In this document: positions 52,948 through 61,247 of the stretch, piece after piece
How the letters are laid out: every line of letters begins with the position of its first letter
How positions within the stretch are numbered: the stretch's first letter is position 1
Source: Azospirillum brasilense
GTDB taxonomy: Bacteria; Pseudomonadota; Alphaproteobacteria; Azospirillales; Azospirillaceae
DNA: 64,000 bases
Assembly: GCF_007827815.1 (NCBI RefSeq)
Contig: NZ_VITH01000001.1
Coordinates: 248,001 to 312,000, forward strand
Direction of reading: 5' to 3'
Made by a program: the position numbers and the translations under genes
The notes under the pieces: model-generated
The model's database searches: none
Told to the model about the DNA's origin: nothing
Seen by the model: only the letters and a program-made list of their open reading frames with translations

Positions 52948-54813
52948 TTAGAACAGACGCAGGATCGACTGCTGCGACTGGTTGGCCAGCGAGAGGGCGA
53001 TGGTTCCGAGCTGCTGACGGGTCTGCAGCATCAGCAGGTTGGCGCCTTCCTCGTTCTGGTCGGCCAGCGTCAGCTTGCTCGCGCCTTCCGTCAGCACGTC
53101 GCTGAACTCCTTGGTGAAGTTCTCACGGGTCGTGATGACGTTCAGGTTGGTCGACAGCGTCTGCGAAGACGACCGCAGGTTCTGCTTCGCGTAGTCGATG
53201 CTCGCGACCGCCTTGTCGATGTCGGCGCGGTCGGTCCAATCGTTCTGCGCGTAGTCCAGACGCAGGCCCTGGCCGCTGGTGGTCAGGTTCTGGGCCTTCA
53301 CCGTGATCGCGTTGGTGTTGCGCTCGTTGAGCTGCACCGTCAGATCGTTCGAGGTGTTGGCGTCGGTCACCTGCACCGAGACCAGGTTGGCCGCGGAGTT
53401 GGCCGCCGCCGCCTGCTTGATGTTCTTCTGGTCGACGTTGAAGCGCACCGTGCCGGTGTCGAACGCGTAGGCGTTCTCGCCGTCCGCCAGCTTGCCCTCG
53501 CCGCGCTTGGACATGCCGTCGCGGGTCACCGTGGCGCCGCTCAGGTTGCTGACCTGGATCTGGATGTCGACCTTCTTCTCGATGGTCGAGATGCCGTTGC
53601 CGTTGTTGGCGGCCTGCTCCAGAAGGTTGCGGTCCACCGTGAAGGACACGATGGTGCCCGACGCGAAGCTCTCGGAGATGCGCTTGGTCAGGGCGTTCTC
53701 GGACGTCGCCTTGACGGTCATCTCGCGAGCGGCGTTGGTCGTCGTCGCGCCCGACAGCGTGATCGTGCCGGTGGCGTTGGACGTGACGGTCTGGACGTCC
53801 TTGCCGCTGAGGCGGCCGTTGGCGCCCAGCGCGTTGTTGATCGACGCCTTCAGCTGGTTGGCGATGTTGACGCGGGCGGTCTGGCCCGTCGCCACGTCGC
53901 CGGCGGTGGCGGTGTAGGTGAAGGTCTGGTCTTCGACGGTGATGGTGAAGCTGTCGCCGGCCTCGATCGTGCCACCCATCGACACCTGGGTGATCTGCGC
54001 GGTGCCCGACTTGGCCGCGGTCGTCGTGTTGGCGGCGATCGTCTGGCTGTTGTCGAAGTAGGTGATCGTGCGCGACTCGTTGCCGTCCGTGACGATGAAC
54101 GACCGCTCGCGGCCCTTGGCGCCGCGGACTTCGATCTGCACGTCGGAGAAGCTGCCCGCCGACGTCGACATCGTGCCGGAGAGCTTCAGGCCGACCAGGC
54201 CGTGGGCCATCTCAGCGCTGTTGATCTCGCCGGCCGCGCCCTCGATCGAGCCGTCGCCCTTGACGCGCACCGTGTAGGTGTCGGTCGACACGACGTTGGT
54301 GACGCGGGCGTTCTCGATGCCCTGGATGGTGTTGACGGCGCGGCGCGATTCGCTGGTGGAGTCCAGACGCAGGCCGTTGCCGGTCAGCAGGTTCTTGCCA
54401 CCGTAGGAGGAGTCACCGGCCAGCTTGTCGATCTGCTCCTTCAGCGCGTTGAACTGGCCGGAGAGCGACTTGCGGGTGGCGACGGAGCCGGCGTCGGTGC
54501 CGAGCGCGGAATAGGCGGCGGTGGTCAGGCCGCGCGCCTGCTCGATCATGTCGTCGATCGAGGTCAGGCCCTTGTCGGCGGCCTTGATGGTGCTGATGGC
54601 CTGACCCATCGTGTCCTTCAGCGCGGTCAGGTCGCCGGCGCGCTGGGTCAGGTTCTTCGCGGCGAAGAACGACGTCGGGCCATCGAGCGCCGAGTTGATC
54701 TTGTTGCCGGTCGAAAGGATGTTCTGCTTCTTCGCGATCGAGTCCTGCACGCCCTGCAGCTGCAGCAGGTTCGTGCGCATCGACGACGAGAGGGAGATGT
54801 CGCTGGTAGCCAT
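52948..54813 (-). CDS. fla1: Flagellin (large, probably polar flagellum)
   Basis: A 621-residue flagellin. Conserved D0/D1 N-terminus (SMRTNLLQLQGVQDSIAKKQ, LSTGNKINSALDGPTSFFAA) and C-terminus (LADQNEEGANLLMLQTRQQL, ending NQSQQSILRLF) flank a long Thr/Ser/Ala-rich variable region (about 150-530), where O-glycans would be added. It is secreted by the flagellar type III system. AAAAGGAG precedes the ATG. A sigma-54 element and four palindromic sites lie upstream; a terminator follows. Azospirillum brasilense polar flagellin is a reported glycoprotein, matching the neighbours. The polar assignment comes from size and context. The symbol is tentative. Confidence 0.93.
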   Translation of the reverse strand: MATSDISLSSSMRTNLLQLQGVQDSIAKKQNILSTGNKINSALDGPTSFFAAKNLTQRAGDLTALKDTMGQAISTIKAADKGLTSIDDMIEQARGLTTAAYSALGTDAGSVATRKSLSGQFNALKEQIDKLAGDSSYGGKNLLTGNGLRLDSTSESRRAVNTIQGIENARVTNVVSTDTYTVRVKGDGSIEGAAGEINSAEMAHGLVGLKLSGTMSTSAGSFSDVQIEVRGAKGRERSFIVTDGNESRTITYFDNSQTIAANTTTAAKSGTAQITQVSMGGTIEAGDSFTITVEDQTFTYTATAGDVATGQTARVNIANQLKASINNALGANGRLSGKDVQTVTSNATGTITLSGATTTNAAREMTVKATSENALTKRISESFASGTIVSFTVDRNLLEQAANNGNGISTIEKKVDIQIQVSNLSGATVTRDGMSKRGEGKLADGENAYAFDTGTVRFNVDQKNIKQAAAANSAANLVSVQVTDANTSNDLTVQLNERNTNAITVKAQNLTTSGQGLRLDYAQNDWTDRADIDKAVASIDYAKQNLRSSSQTLSTNLNVITTRENFTKEFSDVLTEGASKLTLADQNEEGANLLMLQTRQQLGTIALSLANQSQQSILRLF

Positions 54814-54893
54814 GGAGTCACTCCTTTTGGAGGATGTCGATCCGCACGACGGTGCGCGTACGGAGAGGGACTAATTCCCTCGGGCTACCGGTA

Positions 54894-54909
54894 GGCAATA
54901 AATGGGCCA
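54894..54909 (-). promoter_or_regulatory. Sigma-54 promoter of the flagellin gene
   Basis: On the minus strand TGGCCC-ATTTA-TTGCC: GG and GC exactly 10 nt apart, as sigma-54 (RpoN) requires. Transcription would start about 70 bp before the ATG. No sigma-28-like element of similar quality was noticed, but that was not scored. Confidence 0.8.
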
Positions 54910-54955
54910 GATCGAATTTGCCGCCTGAGTGAGGAAAATCCTGCCTCTGGGCAAA

Positions 54956-56080
54956 TCAGGGGCCGGCAATTTTTGCCGGGCACTCGGCAAGATTTGCCCG
55001 CTCCCCGGCACCCTTTGCCGGTTGCGCATCCGGCCCGGCAGATTCTGCCGAGCTTGCAGGGAGCGTGATCACCTCGCAGACGGCGAGCGGGCCGGCGGTC
55101 AGCGCAACGCTTCCCCACGACCAGCCGACACCGAACCCCGAGAGCAGAAGGCGCAGCGCCCCCCCGTGCAGCGCCCCACCCAATTCCGACGCCAGCGCCA
55201 GGGGGATGGACGCCGAACTGGTGTTGCCGAACCCGGCGAGCCCGACCACCGTCTGCGCGGGAGTCGCCCCGAGCTTCTGCGCGAGGTGGCGGATCATCTG
55301 GGCGTTGGCCTGATGCAGCACCAGACGGTGCACCGTCTCCATCGCCCAGCCCGCGCGCTCCAGAACCGCGCGGATGTTGCCCGGCACCTCCCGCAGGGTG
55401 AAGGCGAAGACCTGGGTGCCGTCCATGAACAGGTGCGCCGGCTCGCCCGGCCGCCGCAGCCCACCGCCGGGAACGGCGAGGTAGGGGGCACCGGCGCCGT
55501 CGCTGCCCAGCGCGAAGACCATGGGCGGCGTCGCCTCCGCCCCCGCCTCCGCCGCCTCCAGCGCCGTCGCCGTCGCGGCGTCGCCGAACAGAGGCGCCAC
55601 GGCGCGGTCGTCGGGGTCGATCACGCGCGATGTCGTGTCGCCGGCGACCAGCAGCGCCCGCCGCCCGCCCGCCGCCTTCAGCATCGCCGACGCAGTCCAC
55701 AGACCATGGACGTAACCCGAGCAGCCGAGCGTCAGGTCGAGCACCGCGGCGCCCTTGCCCAGCCCCAGCCGTCGGTGGAGGAGATAGCCCGAGGCCGGCA
55801 GGATATGGTCGTGGGTCTGGGTGACCATGACCAGGAGATCGACGCTGTCAGCCGCCCAGCCCAGCCGGTCGAGCAGGCGCCGCGCCGCGGCCTCGCCCAG
55901 GTCGGAGGTGCATTGGTGCGGCGGCACGAGATGGCGGGCCTCGATGCCCGTCGCCTTGGCGATCCGGCGGGCGGCGTCCTCGCCGAAACGGGCGGCCAGA
56001 TCCTCCACCGTCTCGCGTCCCTCCGGAACGCAGGCGACGAGTCCGGTCAGGGCGACGCCCTCGATCACGCTGGCCACCAT
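54956..56080 (-). CDS. FabH-like 3-oxoacyl-ACP synthase III
   Basis: A 374-residue thiolase-fold enzyme that condenses an acyl starter with malonyl-ACP. The Cys-His-Asn triad is intact: Cys in DLTLGCSGYVHGL, His in LVLHQANAQMIRHL, Asn in GFGNTSSASIPLAL. The family body ends near SWGSVALTAGPLAVCEV; the last 30-35 residues (ending PAKIAGP) are extra and are encoded by the palindromic sites that control flagellin. It is the last gene of the nonulosonate operon, 16 bp after the FabG-like gene. Its role is probably to build the acyl group for the sugar, not bulk fatty acids. Confidence 0.9.
   Translation of the reverse strand: MVASVIEGVALTGLVACVPEGRETVEDLAARFGEDAARRIAKATGIEARHLVPPHQCTSDLGEAAARRLLDRLGWAADSVDLLVMVTQTHDHILPASGYLLHRRLGLGKGAAVLDLTLGCSGYVHGLWTASAMLKAAGGRRALLVAGDTTSRVIDPDDRAVAPLFGDAATATALEAAEAGAEATPPMVFALGSDGAGAPYLAVPGGGLRRPGEPAHLFMDGTQVFAFTLREVPGNIRAVLERAGWAMETVHRLVLHQANAQMIRHLAQKLGATPAQTVVGLAGFGNTSSASIPLALASELGGALHGGALRLLLSGFGVGWSWGSVALTAGPLAVCEVITLPASSAESAGPDAQPAKGAGERANLAECPAKIAGP
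54963..55051. promoter_or_regulatory. Four tandem ftr/FlbD-like palindromes upstream of flagellin
   Basis: 17-bp palindromes start at 54963 (CCGGCAA-TTT-TTGCCGG, perfect), 54984 (TCGGCAA-GAT-TTGCCCG), 55005 (CCGGCAC-CCT-TTGCCGG) and 55035 (CCGGCAG-ATT-CTGCCGA). They begin 54, 75, 96 and 126 bp upstream of the -24 T, spacings of about two or three helical turns. Enhancer-type sites for a sigma-54 activator such as FlbD fit well. They overlap the coding end of the FabH-like gene. Confidence 0.8.
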
Positions 56081-56096
56081 GGGGCGTCTCCTTCCG

Positions 56097-56828
56097 TCAG
56101 CCGGTGATGCCGCCGTCCACGACGATGGTCTGGCCGGTCACGAAGCCCGCCCCGTCGCCCAGCAGGAACCGCACCACCGGAACGACGTCGGCCACCGCGC
56201 CCAGCCGGCCCAGCGGGGTGCGCCGCACGATCTGGTCGCGCTGCCCGTCGGCCAGCGAGCCGGACATCTCGGTGTCGAGATAGCCGGGCGCAACGGAGTT
56301 GACGGTGACCTGGAGCCGCCCGACCTCGCGGGCCAGCGCGCGGGTCAGCCCGTCCATTCCGGCCTTCGACGCCGAATAGGCGGACAGGCCGGTGTAGCCC
56401 CGCTGCCCGATGATGGAGGAGATGTTGACGATCCGCCCCGGCCCCCGCTTGACCAGCTTGGCGCGCAGGAAGGCGCGGGCGACCTGGATGGCGCCGGTCA
56501 GGTTGACCTGGACGACCTCCTCCACGTCGATCTCCGGGAAGGTCGCCAGCACGCCCTCGCGCGCGATCCCGGCGTTGTTGACCAGCCCCCAGAGCGGCGA
56601 CGCGCCGCCCCATTCCAGCGCGGCGTCCGTGAAGGCGCGCACCTGCTCCCCGTCGCCGATCCGGCAGGCCTGCCAGAACAGGTCCGGCCCGGCCAGCCGC
56701 TCCAGCGCCGCGCTCGGCGCGCGGCTGCAGGTGGAAACCCGGTAGCCCTCGGCGAGCAGCGCCTCGACGATCCCCAGCCCGAGCCCGCGGCTGCCGCCGG
56801 TGACGATGACGTGCCGTTTGCCGCTCAT
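56097..56828 (-). CDS. FabG-like short-chain dehydrogenase/reductase
   Basis: A 243-residue SDR. Cofactor motif TGGSRGLGLG, NNAG, catalytic Ser-Tyr-Lys in NISSIIGQRGYTGLSAYSAS and the following Lys, and the C-terminal VDGGITG are all present. It most likely reduces a 3-oxoacyl-ACP made by the FabH-like neighbour to 3-hydroxyacyl-ACP using NADPH. It overlaps the ligase gene by ATGA. Confidence 0.92.
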   Translation of the reverse strand: MSGKRHVIVTGGSRGLGLGIVEALLAEGYRVSTCSRAPSAALERLAGPDLFWQACRIGDGEQVRAFTDAALEWGGASPLWGLVNNAGIAREGVLATFPEIDVEEVVQVNLTGAIQVARAFLRAKLVKRGPGRIVNISSIIGQRGYTGLSAYSASKAGMDGLTRALAREVGRLQVTVNSVAPGYLDTEMSGSLADGQRDQIVRRTPLGRLGAVADVVPVVRFLLGDGAGFVTGQTIVVDGGITG

Positions 56829-58045
56829 GCCGTTCCCTTCCGCGTCTTCTTGCCCGCCGCCCCCAGGGCGATGCTCCCGGTCATGGTCACCAGACGGGGG
56901 CGCGCCGCGGGCGGCAGGTCGGCCACGGCGGCGCGGATCGCGGCGCGCAGGGCCGTTTCCTCCACCCCCGGCGCCGGGACCACCAGGGCGGTCAGGATGT
57001 GGCCGGTCACCGGGTTGGCCGCGGCCTCGACCAGGGCGTCCCGAACGCCCGGCACGTCCAGCAGAATCTGCTCCACCACCTCCGGGGAGACCTTGACGCC
57101 ACCGACATTGATCCGCCCGTCGAGCCGCCCGGCGAACAGCGCGCGGTCGCCGCGCCGTTCCACGATGTCGCCGGTGGACAGCCAGCCGCCGCCATGGCCG
57201 ACCTCACGGCCAATCTGAAGGCCGAGCATCGCGCGGGGGCTGTTCACCTCCAGCACGCCATCGCGGACACGCAAACCCACCCCGTCGACACCGCCGTCGA
57301 GCCAGGCGGCGGGGAAGCCCGCCTTGCCGTCGCCCACCGCGAAGAGGGACCCGGCCTCCGTCGAAGCGTAGATGTGCCGCAGCTTCGCGGTCGGGAACCG
57401 CTCGGCCAGCCGGTCGAGCAGCGGCTGGTCGGCCACCTCGCCGCCCAGCGTGATGGCGGCCAGCGGCGGCGCGGCGCCGTCGAGCGCCAGCAGGAAGGCG
57501 CGCCAGAAGCTGGGCGTCGCGCTGATGTGGGTGACCGCGTGCGCCACGGCGAGGCGCGCCAGGTCCGCCGCCCCGGCGCCGGGCGCCGACACCAGGGTCG
57601 CCCCCGCCACCAGCGCCGTCAGGATCACCTGCAGCCCGGCGAAGGCCGCCGGCTCATAGGCCAGCAGCCAGCGCGCGTCCGGATCGGCGGCCCCACGCAG
57701 GCGCCCGCGCAGGCGCTGGAAGTCGTGCCGGACCAGCTTCGGCGTGCCGGTGGTGCCGGAGGTCTCCAGCAACACGGCGAACCCCGGTTCGCCGGGCTCG
57801 CTCGCCGCGTCCGCAGGCATGGCACGGCGCGACAGATGCAGCTCCACCCCGGCCCGCTCGGCGGCGACCAGGGCGGCGACCAGGGCCGGCACGCCTTGCG
57901 GCGGCAGGACCACCCTCCCCCCCGAGGCGCGGAACGCCGCCTCGAAGGCGTCGGCCTGCGCGGCGATCCCCGCCCAGCCGACGCAACGCTCCGCCTCGAT
58001 CAGACGAAGGCCGGGATGCAGCCAGGAGGGCGGCGGCTGGCTCAT
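56825..58045 (-). CDS. Short AMP-dependent acyl ligase (ANL superfamily)
   Basis: A 406-residue adenylating enzyme, shorter than usual (500 or more) because the N-terminal subdomain is reduced. ATP motif LLETSGTTGTPKLVRHD, STEAGSL, the hinge LDGRINVGGVKVSPEVVEQI and the terminal Lys region LGAAGKKTRKG are complete. Coupled by ATGA to the ACP upstream and the FabG gene downstream, it probably loads an acyl or amino-acyl group onto one of the two carrier proteins. Confidence 0.88.
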   Translation of the reverse strand: MSQPPPSWLHPGLRLIEAERCVGWAGIAAQADAFEAAFRASGGRVVLPPQGVPALVAALVAAERAGVELHLSRRAMPADAASEPGEPGFAVLLETSGTTGTPKLVRHDFQRLRGRLRGAADPDARWLLAYEPAAFAGLQVILTALVAGATLVSAPGAGAADLARLAVAHAVTHISATPSFWRAFLLALDGAAPPLAAITLGGEVADQPLLDRLAERFPTAKLRHIYASTEAGSLFAVGDGKAGFPAAWLDGGVDGVGLRVRDGVLEVNSPRAMLGLQIGREVGHGGGWLSTGDIVERRGDRALFAGRLDGRINVGGVKVSPEVVEQILLDVPGVRDALVEAAANPVTGHILTALVVPAPGVEETALRAAIRAAVADLPPAARPRLVTMTGSIALGAAGKKTRKGTA

Positions 58046-58320
58046 GCGGACCCGGCGGGCAGGCCCGGATGGTGAAGCGTCGGACGATAGAGGGCCGCAA
58101 GCTCCCCGACCGTGTGGAACTGGACGAAGCCGGCGCGGAACGGGTCCTGGCCGGTGCGCTGCTCCAGCACCACCAGAAGGGTGGCGAGGTCGAGGGAGTC
58201 GATCGGCAGATCCCCGCCCAGGAAGCGCGTGTCCGGGCCGAGCGTCGGCAGGGATTCCCCCTTCTCGGCGGCGATGCGGGCAAGCTCTTCGGCGATCAGC
58301 GCGAACATGGAGTCGGTCAT
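58042..58320 (-). CDS. Acyl carrier protein, second copy
   Basis: A 92-residue ACP. The phosphopantetheine Ser is in GDLPIDSLDLATLLVVLEQR. It starts at ATG 58320 (MTDSMFALIAEELARIAAEK). Its end overlaps the ligase start (ATGA), suggesting that the ligase is its loading enzyme. A 17-bp tandem duplication surrounds its start. It has a longer C-terminal tail than the first ACP. Confidence 0.88.
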   Translation of the reverse strand: MTDSMFALIAEELARIAAEKGESLPTLGPDTRFLGGDLPIDSLDLATLLVVLEQRTGQDPFRAGFVQFHTVGELAALYRPTLHHPGLPAGSA

Positions 58321-58343
58321 TGGGGGGAATCGGTCATTGGGGG
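58313..58343. repeat. Imperfect 17-bp tandem duplication at a gene junction
   Basis: TCGGTCATTGGGGG occurs at 58313-58326 and 58330-58343 (period 17). One copy contains the ACP start codon, the other the hydrolase stop with a second ATGA. The ancestral junction was probably a normal ATGA overlap, split by the duplication. Confidence 0.85.
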
Positions 58344-59152
58344 TCGCATGCGGAAAGAAAGTCGCGGAGTGTGGCCGTGACCGGGGTAGCCGCCTCACTA
58401 TGCGGCAAGTGCCCGGCCTTGTCGAAGAGATGAAGCGGTGCGCCGGGGGGCAGGCGCTCGGCGCTCGGCACCGGGATGATGCGGTCCTCCCGTCCCCACA
58501 GGAGCTGGATGGGCATCGGAAACGCCGCCCAGTCCACCGGGCCGGGCGACCGGTGCGCCTCCGCGAAGGAGCCGGCGATGATCCGTTCCAGGGCGGCGCG
58601 GCGGCGCGGATCGGCGGCCTGGGCGTGCATCACCTCGCCGACACGGCCCGCCAGCAGCCAGGGCCGCGCGAACAGCCGCGCGGCACAATCCCGCCCCTCC
58701 TCCACCGTCTCAAGCGCGGCGACCCGCCGCAGGAACTCCAGGTCGAAGTCGGGGCCGAGACCGGCGCTGGCGACCAGCGACAGGCTCGCCACCCGCCCCG
58801 GGGCCAGACGGGCCAGTTCCAGCGCGACGTAGCCGCCCATCGAATGGCCGACCGCGTGGACCCGCGGAATCTCCAGCGTGTCCAGCAGGCGCAGCAGCCA
58901 GGGCGCGAAGGCACCGACCCGGCCGTCCCCGACCTCCAGGGTCGAGGCGCCGTGCCCCGGCAGGTCGACCGCCAGGACCCGGCGGTGGGCGGCCAGAGCC
59001 GCGGCGTTGAATTGCCAAGTCAGGGAATCCCCGGCGAAACCGTGCAGCAGCAACGCCGGAACGCCGCCCCGCCCCATCGACAGATAGGAGGCGGGACCGC
59101 CCTCGATGTCGGCCCGCCCGCGGCGCGGCGAACGCTCGACCTTTGCCGTCAC
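58334..59152 (-). CDS. Alpha/beta hydrolase (AcoC-type fold)
   Basis: A 272-residue hydrolase. LLHGFAGDSLTWQF, the nucleophile elbow AVGHSMGGYVALEL (Ser), RVLAVDLPGHGAST, a late Asp (LLWGREDRIIPVP) and His (KAGHLPHSEA) give a full Ser-Asp-His triad. It is similar to the hydrolase domain of AcoC-like proteins. Between two ACP genes it may act as thioesterase or acyltransferase for the acyl-ACP product. It starts with GTG 59152, seven bases after the ACP stop. Confidence 0.87.
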   Translation of the reverse strand: MTAKVERSPRRGRADIEGGPASYLSMGRGGVPALLLHGFAGDSLTWQFNAAALAAHRRVLAVDLPGHGASTLEVGDGRVGAFAPWLLRLLDTLEIPRVHAVGHSMGGYVALELARLAPGRVASLSLVASAGLGPDFDLEFLRRVAALETVEEGRDCAARLFARPWLLAGRVGEVMHAQAADPRRRAALERIIAGSFAEAHRSPGPVDWAAFPMPIQLLWGREDRIIPVPSAERLPPGAPLHLFDKAGHLPHSEAATPVTATLRDFLSACDPQ

Positions 59153-59159
59153 CGGAACG

Positions 59160-59393
59160 TCAGGCCGTGACGGCGATGCCGGCCAGAGCGAGCAGGTCGT
59201 CCACCGTCTTCGCCTTGACCAGCTTCTCGCCCTCCACGACGTGGCCGAGCTTCTCGTCGACCAGCGCGATGAAGCTGATGACGGCCAGCGAGTCCCAGCT
59301 GTCGATCGAGTCGAGTTCTTCAGCGCCCGTCAGGGTGCCGGCGTCCAGCTCCAGCATCTCGTCGAGCGCGAGCAGGAAATCCTTGCGGTCCAT
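59160..59393 (-). CDS. Acyl carrier protein, first copy
   Basis: A 77-residue ACP with the 4'-phosphopantetheine Ser in IDSWDSLAVISFIALVDEKL. It has the usual four-helix length and acidic helix II. Dedicated ACPs of this kind are found in sugar-acylation clusters. It is preceded by GGAG and follows the spsF-like gene by 15 bp. Confidence 0.9.
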   Translation of the reverse strand: MDRKDFLLALDEMLELDAGTLTGAEELDSIDSWDSLAVISFIALVDEKLGHVVEGEKLVKAKTVDDLLALAGIAVTA

Positions 59394-59408
59394 GGTGGTG
59401 TCTCCGTT

Positions 59409-60167
59409 TCAGTGGAGCGTGTTCTGACGCACGCTGCCGTTCAGGTCGGCCCATTCAGGGTGGTCGCGCAGGACTTTGCAACAATCCTGCCAGCCGAAGT
59501 CGGGATTTTCGGGAAGCAGCGCCCCCAGCAGGCGACGCACCAGTTCCAGATCGGCCTCCTCGTCCACGCACCAGCGCTGGTCGATGACGCTGCCGTCCTC
59601 CGGCGCCAGGGGGGCGCCGACGCGGAACCGCTCCGGGCGGCGGTAGAGGTGGGCGGTGACGTGCTCGCGCTCCGCCGGCTCGGTGGCCCCGGCGGCCGCC
59701 GTGTCCAGCGCGGCGCGGGTGAGAACCTCCGCATCCAGCCCGCGCGGGAAGCGGGTGACGTCCAGGCTGAGATAGTCGAGCGGCGGCGCCGCGTCCAGGA
59801 AGGCGCTCACCACGCGGTCCACCAGCGCCGGGTCGATCAGCGGGCAGTCAGCGGTGACCCGAACCACCACGTCCGCCCCGGCCATGGCGGCGGCCCCGGC
59901 GAAGCGCCCGAGCACGTCCTGCTCGTCACCGCGGAAGACCGTCGCGCCGAGCGCCGCCGCCAGTTCCGCCACTGGGTCGTCGGTGCCGTTCACCGTGGTC
60001 GCCAGCACCAGCGCGTCGAGCGTCCGGCAGCGCGCCAGCCGGCCCAGATGATGCGCCAGCAGCGGCTTCCCCGCCGCCTCGATCAGGACCTTGCCGGGCA
60101 GGCGGGTCGAGGTCATGCGGGCCTGCGAGATGCAGACGACGCGCGGCTTGGCCGGGTTGGTGTCCAT
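59409..60167 (-). CDS. SpsF/NeuA-type nucleotidyltransferase
   Basis: A 252-residue enzyme of the CMP-KDO synthetase-like family (COG1861 SpsF). The nucleotide-binding loop is QARMTSTRLPGKVLIEAAGK, then FRGDEQDVLGRF and RVTADCPLIDPALVDRVV. It probably activates the nonulosonic acid made by PseI as its CMP-sugar, although SpsF-type members are less well characterised than PseF. It begins directly after the pseI stop (no gap), so the two are co-translated. Confidence 0.85.
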   Translation of the reverse strand: MDTNPAKPRVVCISQARMTSTRLPGKVLIEAAGKPLLAHHLGRLARCRTLDALVLATTVNGTDDPVAELAAALGATVFRGDEQDVLGRFAGAAAMAGADVVVRVTADCPLIDPALVDRVVSAFLDAAPPLDYLSLDVTRFPRGLDAEVLTRAALDTAAAGATEPAEREHVTAHLYRRPERFRVGAPLAPEDGSVIDQRWCVDEEADLELVRRLLGALLPENPDFGWQDCCKVLRDHPEWADLNGSVRQNTLH

Positions 60168-61217
60168 TCAATCCTCCGGGGCCAGCATGTCCCAGCGCAG
60201 CGGCTCGCCGCGCGTCAGCGCGCGGGCGGCGCGGCGGCCGAGGACGGCGGGGAGATGCTTCGGCTCCAGGCCGAAGCCGGGACGGATGGAGCGGACGCTG
60301 GCGGCGCTCAGCGCCTCACCCGCCGCCACGTCGGCGGTGACGTAGAGGGACCGGCGGTAGTCGCGCCCGCCCGCCTCGCTTGGCTTCACCCCGTAATGGA
60401 CGCGGCCCAGCGCCGCCCAGGCGGTGCGGACGGACTCGGCCATCGCCTTGAACTCCGCCGGCTCCAGCGAGAAGGCGCTGTCCACCCCGCCGTCGGCACG
60501 GGACAGGGTGAAGTGCTTCTCGATCACCACCGCACCCAAGGCCGCCGCGGCGACCGGCACCGCCGTGCCGTGGGTGTGGTCGGACAGGCCGGCATCGACA
60601 CCGAAGGCCTGCGCCAGATGCGGGATGGTGCGCAGGTTGCAGTCTTCGGGCGTCGTCGGATAGCCGCTGACGCAATGGAGCAGCACGAGCGGCGCGTCGC
60701 CCGCGGCCTCCACCGCCTCGCCGATCTCGCCCAGCGTGGCGAGGCCGGTGGAGAGGATCAGCGGCTTGCCCGAGCGGGCGGCCCGGCGGATCAGCGGCAG
60801 GTCGTTCAGCTCGAAGGAGGCGATCTTGAAGGCCGGGGCGTCCAGCCGCTCCAACAGGTCCACCGCCGTCTCGTCGAAGGGGGAGCTGAAGATGGTCAGG
60901 CCGAGGGCACGGGCGCGCTCGAACAGAGGGCCGTGCCACTCCCAGGGGGTGTGGGCCTCGCGGTAGAGGTCGTGCAGGGTGCGGCCCTTCCACAGCCCGC
61001 CCTCCAGCAGGAAGCCCGGCCCGTCATGGTCGATGGTCAGGGTGTCGGCGGTGTAGGTCTGCAGCTTCACCGCGTCGGCGCCGGCCTCCTTGGCGGCATC
61101 GACCAGGGCGAGCGCCCGGTTCAGGTCGCCCTTGTGGTTGCCCGACATCTCGGCGATCAGGTAGGGCGGATGGCCGGGGCCGATGGGGCGGCCGTTGATG
61201 ATGACGTCGCGCGGCAC
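60168..61217 (-). CDS. pseI: Pseudaminic acid synthase
   Basis: A 349-residue enzyme that condenses a 2,4-diacetamido-hexose with phosphoenolpyruvate to make pseudaminic acid. The N-terminal NeuB TIM barrel contains IAEMSGNHKGDLNRALALVD, AVKLQTYTADTLTIDHDGPG and KIASFELNDLPLI; QTYTxDSLT and the FIIKGGLW-like FLLEGGLW block separate PseI from NeuB. The C-terminal SAF domain (SIRPGFGLEPKHLPAVLG) is complete. It starts with GTG 61217. PseB, PseC, PseG and PseH are not in the window. Confidence 0.92.
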   Translation of the reverse strand: MPRDVIINGRPIGPGHPPYLIAEMSGNHKGDLNRALALVDAAKEAGADAVKLQTYTADTLTIDHDGPGFLLEGGLWKGRTLHDLYREAHTPWEWHGPLFERARALGLTIFSSPFDETAVDLLERLDAPAFKIASFELNDLPLIRRAARSGKPLILSTGLATLGEIGEAVEAAGDAPLVLLHCVSGYPTTPEDCNLRTIPHLAQAFGVDAGLSDHTHGTAVPVAAAALGAVVIEKHFTLSRADGGVDSAFSLEPAEFKAMAESVRTAWAALGRVHYGVKPSEAGGRDYRRSLYVTADVAAGEALSAASVRSIRPGFGLEPKHLPAVLGRRAARALTRGEPLRWDMLAPED

Positions 61218-61247
61218 GGAGGGCGGTCTCGCTGTGGTGGTCGGGCG

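Noticed and set aside
54963..55051. CRISPR array or REP element
   Set aside because: Units are 17-bp palindromes 21-30 bp apart with no unique spacers, and they match activator sites relative to a sigma-54 promoter.
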